Source of the DNA: Candidatus Omnitrophota bacterium
Lineage (GTDB): Bacteria > Omnitrophota > Gorgyraeia > Gygaellales > Profunditerraquicolaceae
Length of the DNA stretch: 5,161 bases
Direction: 5' to 3'
Assembly (NCBI GenBank): GCA_028687525.1
Contig: JAQTZX010000115.1
Location: 1 to 5,161 of the forward strand
Every line of letters begins with the position of its first letter. The first letter of the stretch is position 1. A model generated the notes under the pieces. It saw only the letters and a program-made list of their open reading frames with translations. It was not told where the DNA came from and made no database searches. Made by a program: the position numbers and the translations under genes. This document shows positions 1 to 4,874 of the stretch, piece by piece.

Positions 1-42
1 AAAACGATAATCATAACCAATTAGTATTATTTGAGTAATGTT

Positions 43-79
43 GGGACACTACTGGAACCGTCCCCTTTTTTCTTTTTTT
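43..79 (+). repeat. Small palindrome with T-tract (REP-like or terminator-like)
   Basis: GGGAC (43-47) can pair with GTCCC (60-64) around a 12-nt loop, followed by a T-rich run (66-79) broken only by one C at 72. The arm containing GGAACCGTCCCC resembles short GGGGACGGTTCC-type palindromes that I recall as dispersed elements in some uncultured bacterial genomes. It could equally be a weak Rho-independent terminator for a + strand gene ending left of the window. With a 5-bp stem and only one copy visible, neither reading can be settled here. Confidence 0.35.
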
Positions 80-89
80 GCTCCCCGGC

Positions 90-118
90 TTGAAATTAGC
101 ATGATTGTGTGCTATATT
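90..118 (+). promoter_or_regulatory. Sigma-70-type promoter with extended -10, driving the ncRNA
   Basis: TTGAAA (90-95, 5 of 6 to the -35 consensus) and TATATT (113-118, 5 of 6 to the -10 consensus) are separated by exactly 17 bp. TG at 110-111, one base before the -10 box, gives an extended -10. The predicted start is near G125, exactly where the closing helix of the downstream structured RNA begins. No + strand protein gene follows within several hundred bases before the terminator at 406-433, so the promoter most likely serves the RNA. Confidence 0.7.
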
Positions 119-124
119 TATTAA

Positions 125-433
125 GGCCGATAAGGGTAAACCCCGGGAAACCGGGGGGCGTCCCGCCGGCTTCCGGTGCGGTGCGCCGGCGGTCGCGGGG
201 CCACGCAGATGTGGATGGCGGTTCGTTGCTGCTTGTCATTGCGTGACAAAGTTTCAGGCCTACATTGTTCCTGTCTTGTGAGGTGTTGTTCCGGGGTAGG
301 GTTGTTTTGAGTACGGACTATTCCGGGGGCAGTGGGCAATAGGGCGGCTGGGCTGCCGAAGTAGGGTGTTGTGCGGTGTTCGCCTTCCCCTATCGGCTTT
401 CTTTTAAATCCCAACAAAGGTTGGGATTTTTTT
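125..433 (+). ncRNA. Candidate structured non-coding RNA, about 309 nt, unassigned family
   Basis: A strong + strand promoter ends at 118 and a strong + strand terminator lies at 406-433, with no convincing reading frame between. The ends of the implied transcript pair: GCCGATA (126-132) with TATCGGC (391-397), extendable outward by three A-U/G-U pairs and inward by G-C pairs with one mismatch. Inside are a GAAA-capped CCCCGG/CCGGGG hairpin (141-156), an 8-bp helix 163-170/185-192, TTGTCA/TGACAA (233-238/244-249), and a 9-bp helix with two G-U wobbles 291-299/318-326. The strand is G+U-rich and C-poor over about 270-380, unlike neighbouring genes. I looked for and did not find hallmark motifs of RNase P RNA (GAGGAAAGTCC, ACAGAA), tmRNA (T-arm GGTTCGA plus CCA end) or SRP RNA (GGAAGxAGC apical loop), and the multi-hairpin layout is not the 6S rod. 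Function is unknown. The helices were found by eye, not by energy folding. Confidence 0.62.
406..433 (+). terminator. Rho-independent terminator of the ncRNA
   Basis: A perfect 10-bp stem, AAATCCCAAC (406-415) with GTTGGGATTT (420-429), has a 4-nt AAAG loop and runs into seven Ts (427-433). The T-tract follows the hairpin only in the + direction; on the - strand the hairpin is followed by AAAAG, so it should not be an efficient terminator for the converging exporter gene. The T-tract overlaps the exporter stop codon (432-434). Confidence 0.85.
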
Positions 434-1052
434 ATTTAAAGGAACTTATGCCGAAATATACCCCGAATAGGAGCAGGGCGATCGCGCAGAGGAGTATAAT
501 GCCTTTATAGATTTTGAGAGAAATTAACTTTTTGCCTTTGCTTAAAGCAAAGGATATCATGCTGTACCAGCTTAGATCCGCCAGTATATGACCGATAAAG
601 AAAACCGCCAGGGCGGAAAATCCCGCTTTTTGCGCGCCTAAAACCATTCCCATCCCGAAGGTAAGCCACCAGATCGACCAGTAAGGATTGCTTATGCTCA
701 TGGTGAATCCGGTCATCACCAGTCCCGATGATTTTTTGCGGGTAGTTTTAAGGTCGAGATTTACTCTGGGCAGGGAAGAGAGCATATTAATCCCGAAAAA
801 GATAAGGATTGCCGCCCCGGAAAAGAATATAAACTTCAGGACGAGGGGATTGTTTATGATTTTTGAAAGCCCCAGCGCGATAAGGGCGACCATGGCGATC
901 TCGGCGATGGCATGCCCGAGTATGATCAGGGGGCCGGATTTGAATCCATGCCGGGAGCTTTCATAGATGACCGTTGCCAGTAAAGGCCCCGGGGCAAGCG
1001 ATCCGGAGAGGGCCACGGTAAAAGAAATGAAAAAAACCGTGAAAAGATTCAT
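432..1052 (-). CDS. LysE/RhtB-family amino-acid (or small metabolite) exporter
   Basis: This 206-residue, strongly hydrophobic protein has about six likely membrane segments (around residues 4-28, 40-62, 71-93, 110-135, 145-168 and 181-203), the usual size and topology of LysE/RhtB translocators, which export amino acids or similar solutes across the inner membrane. The family signature is visible as APGP (20-23) in the first helix and a downstream SNPYW (121-125). The loop about 95-108 is basic (LKTTRKK), as expected for a cytoplasmic loop. The substrate cannot be told from sequence. The ATG at 1052 is the only start that keeps the first helix; no Shine-Dalgarno precedes it and a TACAAT box lies 6 nt upstream, so the mRNA may be leaderless. 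The gene is divergent from the GH1 gene and tail-to-tail with the ncRNA. The alternative is a related DedA/CadD-like small exporter, which is less likely given the APGP motif. Confidence 0.85.
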   Translation of the reverse strand: MNLFTVFFISFTVALSGSLAPGPLLATVIYESSRHGFKSGPLIILGHAIAEIAMVALIALGLSKIINNPLVLKFIFFSGAAILIFFGINMLSSLPRVNLDLKTTRKKSSGLVMTGFTMSISNPYWSIWWLTFGMGMVLGAQKAGFSALAVFFIGHILADLSWYSMISFALSKGKKLISLKIYKGIILLCAIALLLFGVYFGISSFK

Positions 1053-1058
1053 GGTGTT

Positions 1059-1064
1059 ATTGTA
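1059..1064 (-). promoter_or_regulatory. Possible -10 box of the exporter gene
   Basis: Read on the - strand, TACAAT (5 of 6 to consensus) lies 6 nt before the exporter ATG. That would put the transcript start at or next to the start codon. No well-spaced -35 is present: TTGACT (1091-1086) is 21 nt away, too far, and TTGCAT is only a weak match at 16 nt. The sequence between box and ATG (AACACC) has no ribosome-binding site. Confidence 0.35.
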
Positions 1065-1118
1065 ACGGATAATCTACCGGATGCAAGTCAAAAAAATAAT
1101 CACGCCCCTATTTTTTTC

Positions 1119-1127
1119 TGTTATAAT
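1119..1127 (+). promoter_or_regulatory. Extended -10 promoter of the GH1-led operon
   Basis: TGT followed by a perfect TATAAT (1122-1127) forms an extended -10, which can work without a good -35; the sequence at the right spacing (about 1099-1104) does not resemble TTGACA. The start codon is only 8 nt past the box, so the predicted transcript would begin 1-4 nt before the ATG. No Shine-Dalgarno is present, which fits a leaderless mRNA. The region is AT-rich, so a chance match is possible. Confidence 0.55.
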
Positions 1128-1135
1128 ATTGAATT

Positions 1136-2356
1136 ATGCTGAGATTTCCGCAAAATTTTCTCTGGGGAGCGGCGTCTTCCAGCCATCAGGTGGAGGGCGG
1201 CAATATTCATAATGATTGGTGGCAATGGGAGCAGGGCGCTTCGGGGAGGCAGAAATCCGGAGATGCCTGCCGCCACTACCGGATGTTCAGGGAAGATTTC
1301 GACCTGGCTCAATCACTCGGCCATAACGCGCACCGTTTTTCCATAGAGTGGAGCCGTATTGAGCCGGAAGAGGGCAGGACAATGGATTCGGAGGTCGGGC
1401 ATTACCGGGAAGTCATTCGTACCTTGAAAGAGCGCGGCATAGAACCGATAGTGACCCTGCATCATTTTACCAATCCGCTGTGGCTGGCTGAAAAAGGCGG
1501 ATGGCTTGCCCCCGGGGCAATAGAGAGTTTCCTGCGCTATGTGCGTATCATCGTTGAGGCATACGCCGAAGACGTCAAATACTGGGTGACCGTTAACGAA
1601 CCGATGGTCTACGCCCATCAGTCGTATGTGCTGGGAAACTGGCCTCCGCAGGAGAAATCTCTGCGCAAAGGCATGAAAGTGGCGGAGGTTCTCCGCGATG
1701 CCCATATAGAAGCTTACCGGATCATACACGCTCTTTATAAAGCGAAGAACCTGTCTTCGCCCATGGTTACTTTTGCCAAGAACATGAGGGTTTTCGTTCC
1801 TTGTAATACGGCGCTCAAGAATATACTCTCCGTGTATCTGAAGAATTTTCTTTTTAATTTTGATTTCATGGGAAAAGCGATCAAAACCAAAACCCTGGAT
1901 TTTATCGGGTTGAATTACTACACCCGTGACCTGGTGGAGGCCGGCGGCTGGAGTCCTCACCGCCTGCTCGTGGATGTCTGCGGGAAAAATCACAGCACCT
2001 TGGAGAAAAATTCTCTCGGGTGGGATATTTACCCGGAAGGGCTGTTGTCTTTGCTCCTTGGCTTGAGGAAATATAACCTTCCGGTGTGTATTCTGGAAAA
2101 CGGTATCTGTACCCCGGATGATAACCGGCGCTGGAATTTTATCTATGAACACCTCAAGAGCGTGCACGCGGCTATACAGAAGGGAGTGCGGGTAACCGGG
2201 TATATGTATTGGTCGCTCACCGATAATTTCGAATGGGACAAGGGGTTTGTCCCGCGCTTCGGGCTGATCGACGTTGATTATAAGACCTGCGCGCGCACCG
2301 TCAGGGAAAGCGCGCGGAAATTCGCCGCCGTCTGCCGGGCCAACGCGTTTGAATAG
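1136..2356 (+). CDS. Glycoside hydrolase family 1 beta-glycosidase
   Basis: This 406-residue GH1 enzyme is a retaining (beta/alpha)8-barrel hydrolase of beta-glucosides or related beta-glycosides. The N-terminus is typical (FPQNFLWGAASSSHQVEGG, residues 4-22), with glycone-binding Q18 and H110 (TLHHFTNPLW). The acid/base is E155 (TVNEP), the barrel motif is GLNYYTR (258-264), and the nucleophile is E321 (ILENG; the usual T before ENG is L). WSLTDNFEW (359-367) gives E366 and W367, which favours a non-phosphorylated sugar over 6-phospho-glycosides. It has no signal peptide, so it is cytoplasmic. It is shorter than the usual 440-480 residues, mainly because the stretch between residues about 215 and 255 is compact; all catalytic parts are kept. 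The start is fixed by the conserved N-terminus although there is no ribosome-binding site. It leads a probable operon, with 8 nt to the next gene. The natural substrate is unknown. Confidence 0.93.
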   Translation: MLRFPQNFLWGAASSSHQVEGGNIHNDWWQWEQGASGRQKSGDACRHYRMFREDFDLAQSLGHNAHRFSIEWSRIEPEEGRTMDSEVGHYREVIRTLKERGIEPIVTLHHFTNPLWLAEKGGWLAPGAIESFLRYVRIIVEAYAEDVKYWVTVNEPMVYAHQSYVLGNWPPQEKSLRKGMKVAEVLRDAHIEAYRIIHALYKAKNLSSPMVTFAKNMRVFVPCNTALKNILSVYLKNFLFNFDFMGKAIKTKTLDFIGLNYYTRDLVEAGGWSPHRLLVDVCGKNHSTLEKNSLGWDIYPEGLLSLLLGLRKYNLPVCILENGICTPDDNRRWNFIYEHLKSVHAAIQKGVRVTGYMYWSLTDNFEWDKGFVPRFGLIDVDYKTCARTVRESARKFAAVCRANAFE

Positions 2357-2364
2357 GGATATAC

Positions 2365-4419
2365 ATGAAAAACGGGTTTATCAACAAATATTTCCTTCTG
2401 AAAGAAATCCCCCTGTTCACCGGCCTTTCCGAACGGGAGCGTGAATACATCGATAAGAAGACTTCTCTTGTCGAATACCGGAAAAATCAGGTTATTTACG
2501 CCGAAGGAACCCAGCCGTCCGGGTTTTACTGTATTATTTTCGGCCGTGTGGTGGTTTTTACCGGGGACAAAAAGGGGAGTGAAAAAATACTGGAATACCT
2601 CTCGCGCGGCAAATACTTCGGCATCATTTCTCTCTTGACCGGGGACCCTCATTCGGTGACCGCGCGGGCGGTGAATGATTGCCTGATTTTGTACATGCCC
2701 AAAGAAGCGTTCATGTCCACGCTCAAAAAGATCCCCCGGCTGGCCATCGACATGAGTCAGACCCTTTCCCGAAGGCTCAAACGCAAGGACTTGCATCAGA
2801 AGATCATTTTTGAGACCACGATCATTTCCGTTTCCAGCGTTTCGGCGAAGGCGAATAAAGCTTTGTATGCGGCCAACCTCGCGCTAAGCATAAGGAAAGA
2901 AACCGGCAAATCGGTTGCGGTGCTGGAAGCGGTCCCCCAGTCCGCGCCGTTTCTGGTCCCCGCGGAATTATCCCCGGGGACGGCGGTCAAGGAATTCAAC
3001 CTTTCGTATTCATTTAAACAAATCGGGAATCTGGCGCGTTTTATTCTCAAGGAAAGAACCGGTATCGATTTGCTCTGTCTGCGCTATAATCCAAAAGACG
3101 AATACCATCTGCGCAAGATAGTCAACCTTTTGGGCCTGCTGGTGAATGATTATCACTTTATCATCCTGGCCCTGCCTTCATTCAAGGAAAAATTCATTTT
3201 CGATATCCTTAACCAGTCGAACCTTATTCATATCTTCAGCGGATCGAAACCGGCGGACTTCAGGCGCGCGGACCGTCTGCGTACCCGGCTCAAGGATGAA
3301 TTGCAATTCCCTTCGGCCAAGATACGGCTCATCGTCGAAGGAGAAAAGCCTCCCCGGGGCACGGTTGAAGAAGACAATAAATCGGTGAACGACATATCCG
3401 CTTTTTTGCCGGCGTTGAGACCCCGGATATCCCGCAGGCCGGTCATCGATAACGCGGATTGCGAATACGCGCGCCGGATACGACGGATCGCCCGCAACGA
3501 CGGCGATTGTATGGTCGGGCTTGCCTTGGGCGTGGGTTTTGCCTATGGTTTCTGCCATGTGGGAGTGTTTAAAGTTCTTGAGGATGAAAAGATCCCCATT
3601 GACGTTATCTCCGGATCAAGCATGGGTGCTTTGCTTGCCAGCCTCTGGGCAACCGGCAGGAGCAGCCGGGAAATAATCGAGATCACCCGGGTTTTTAAAG
3701 AGCCGAAGTATATCTGGAGCCTGGTAGATCTGACTTTTCCCTTTGTCGGTTTCATCAAGGGGAACAAATTGTATGATTTTTTGAAACGTTGTCTGGGGAG
3801 TAAGACTTTCGCGGACACGCGCGTCCCAATAAAGATCATCGCCAGCGACGTGAAACGTAAAGAATGGCGGATTCTGGACAGGGGCCTGCTTATAGACGCG
3901 ATCATGGCCAGCTGTGCTATGCCCGGGGTGTTCATGCCATACAAGTTCCGGGAAGAGATGCTTTTTGACGGCGGGGTGATCATGCCCATGCCTACCGAGC
4001 CTCTGGTGGAGATGGGCGTGCGCAAGATCATCGCCGTTAACGTGACCCCTTCCCGCGAAGACGTCATCAGGCAGTTTAAGCAGATGAAAGAGAACGCGGC
4101 CGGCACGGAGAAACTTCCCGCGGCGGAGGGAAAGCTTTTCAGAAAAGACGCCTGGTATGATCTTTTGTTCAGATTCAGCCTGAAGAATTACGTCAAGGAC
4201 CGGCTGAAGACCAATATCCTGGATATTATTTTCAGCAGTTTCGAGATCATGCAGTCGGAAATGGTGAATAAAGAGGCGCAGTTTGCCGATGTGGTCCTGC
4301 ATCCGGATGTAGGAGGCCTGCACTGGATGGAATTGAACAAAGCGGAGGAGTTTGTCAAACGCGGCGAGGTTGAGGCTAAGAAACACCTCGAGAGGATGCG
4401 TGCGCTTATTAAAGAATAG
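2365..4419 (+). CDS. NTE-like patatin phospholipase/lysophospholipase with cNMP-binding-like and degenerate P-loop domains
   Basis: This 684-residue protein has three parts. Residues about 10-140 form a cyclic-nucleotide-binding-like fold (LFTGLSERE, GxxPSGFYCIIFGRVVVF, GKYFGIISLLTGDPHSVTA), but the FGE glutamate is I87 and the PR arginine is H96, so normal cAMP binding is doubtful. Residues about 150-330 resemble a MinD/ParA-type P-loop domain: IISVSSVSAKANKALYAANLALSIRKETGKSVAVLEA aligns with the Walker A region but lacks GKGGVGKT, and DYHFIILALPS (262-272) sits where the second core strand would be. Residues about 380-650 are a patatin lipase: nucleophile S419 in GSSMG (417-421) and D535 in DGG (535-537) form the Ser-Asp dyad. 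The glycine-rich oxyanion loop reads GVGFAYG (389-395), without the usual Arg/Lys. Family members hydrolyse phospholipids or lysophospholipids at the membrane; no signal peptide or clear transmembrane helix is seen. An AGGGA ribosome-binding site (2355-2359) overlaps the GH1 stop region and supports this ATG. Substrate and ligand are not known. Confidence 0.9.
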   Translation: MKNGFINKYFLLKEIPLFTGLSEREREYIDKKTSLVEYRKNQVIYAEGTQPSGFYCIIFGRVVVFTGDKKGSEKILEYLSRGKYFGIISLLTGDPHSVTARAVNDCLILYMPKEAFMSTLKKIPRLAIDMSQTLSRRLKRKDLHQKIIFETTIISVSSVSAKANKALYAANLALSIRKETGKSVAVLEAVPQSAPFLVPAELSPGTAVKEFNLSYSFKQIGNLARFILKERTGIDLLCLRYNPKDEYHLRKIVNLLGLLVNDYHFIILALPSFKEKFIFDILNQSNLIHIFSGSKPADFRRADRLRTRLKDELQFPSAKIRLIVEGEKPPRGTVEEDNKSVNDISAFLPALRPRISRRPVIDNADCEYARRIRRIARNDGDCMVGLALGVGFAYGFCHVGVFKVLEDEKIPIDVISGSSMGALLASLWATGRSSREIIEITRVFKEPKYIWSLVDLTFPFVGFIKGNKLYDFLKRCLGSKTFADTRVPIKIIASDVKRKEWRILDRGLLIDAIMASCAMPGVFMPYKFREEMLFDGGVIMPMPTEPLVEMGVRKIIAVNVTPSREDVIRQFKQMKENAAGTEKLPAAEGKLFRKDAWYDLLFRFSLKNYVKDRLKTNILDIIFSSFEIMQSEMVNKEAQFADVVLHPDVGGLHWMELNKAEEFVKRGEVEAKKHLERMRALIKE

Positions 4420-4423
4420 GAGG
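4418..4423 (+). promoter_or_regulatory. Perfect Shine-Dalgarno for the lipoprotein gene
   Basis: AGGAGG overlaps the stop codon of the patatin gene (TAG at 4417-4419) and lies 4 nt before the ATG at 4428. It shows that the organism uses canonical anti-SD pairing inside the operon, in contrast to the first gene of the operon, and it implies that translation of the two genes is closely linked. Confidence 0.85.
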
Positions 4424-4427
4424 ATAC

Positions 4428-4874
4428 ATGATATACAGACCGGGGTTTTGGGCGTTTTCATTTTTGCTTTTAACTTTTCTCTGCGGTTGTGTTTCCCTGA
4501 AAGAAGGGGCGAAAGGCTTTGCCGGGGTTTCCACCCGCGTCCTGGAAGAATCGCGCAAAGACGCCGTGAGCAGGGTTTTCAAGCAGGATTACTCTGTTGT
4601 CGTCGATAAGGTGAAAGAGGCCCTGAAAGATATCGAAGCCTACATATATGCCGAGGACAGCGGGAAAGAGTTGATTGCGGTGTATGTGTCCGAGACGGAT
4701 ACCACTCCCGTGGGATTGTTTTTCACGGCTGTGGACGCGCATTCGGCCCGGGTGGAAGTTTCTTCCCCGAGCACCTATGCCAAAGAGTTTATTTCCGGGA
4801 AAGTGTTCGCCTTTTTGGACGGGAAGCCCCTGAAGAAGAAACCCGCGCAGGAAAGCGATGCGGAAAATAAATAA
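4428..4874 (+). CDS. Small lipoprotein, DUF3568-like, unknown function
   Basis: This 148-residue protein has a lipoprotein signal peptide: basic start, hydrophobic core (residues 7-18) and lipobox L18-C19-G20-C21, so C21 should be lipidated and the mature chain is 128 residues. After a short linker with an amphipathic segment (about 37-70), the body looks like a small alpha/beta fold with alternating strands (AYIYAEDSGKELIAVYVSE, VGLFFTAVD, ARVEVSSPS) and a late helix (YAKEFISGKVFAFL). The tail (133-148) is charged and probably disordered. The pattern recalls DUF3568-type lipoproteins, but I could not verify this. V22 after the cysteine gives no inner-membrane retention signal of the Asp+2 kind, so the outer membrane is plausible if the cell has one. 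The gene sits 8 nt after the patatin gene with a perfect Shine-Dalgarno and overlaps the next gene by 17 nt. Its role is unknown. Confidence 0.85.
   Translation: MIYRPGFWAFSFLLLTFLCGCVSLKEGAKGFAGVSTRVLEESRKDAVSRVFKQDYSVVVDKVKEALKDIEAYIYAEDSGKELIAVYVSETDTTPVGLFFTAVDAHSARVEVSSPSTYAKEFISGKVFAFLDGKPLKKKPAQESDAENK
4849..4853 (+). promoter_or_regulatory. Shine-Dalgarno deciding the nnrE start
   Basis: AGGAA lies 4 nt before the ATG at 4858, inside the end of the lipoprotein gene. The alternative GTG at 4882, the first possible start beyond the overlap, has no purine-rich site before it, so the overlapping ATG is preferred. Confidence 0.6.

Noticed and set aside
131..170. Resemblance of AGGGTAAACC...GAAA...GG to the first hairpin of a class I c-di-GMP riboswitch.
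   Set aside because: The ACGCAAAGCC joining segment and the tetraloop receptor in the second helix are not visible. The transcript is too long, and no + strand gene follows before the terminator.
209..310. 33-codon + strand frame (ATG 209, TGA 308-310) with six cysteines, inside the RNA.
   Set aside because: It lacks a proper Shine-Dalgarno and crosses predicted helices. The Cys codons follow from the local G+T bias (TGT/TGC), so a peptide is not supported without conservation.
121..417. 98-codon open frame on the - strand covering the candidate RNA region.
   Set aside because: Its product is rich in Pro, Arg and Thr with no recognisable motif and no ribosome-binding site. Promoter and terminator signals both point to + strand transcription of a structured RNA, and GC-rich hairpins readily keep such a frame open by chance.
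1313..2167. 284-codon - strand open frame opposite the GH1 gene.
   Set aside because: It is antisense to a clear GH1 gene with all catalytic motifs. The product is motif-free and the open frame follows from the G/C-ending codon use of the real gene.
3616..4461. 281-codon - strand open frame opposite the patatin domain.
   Set aside because: It lies antisense to the catalytic domain with the GSSMG and DGG motifs, is His/Pro/Leu-rich with no family features, and would overlap the lipoprotein start.
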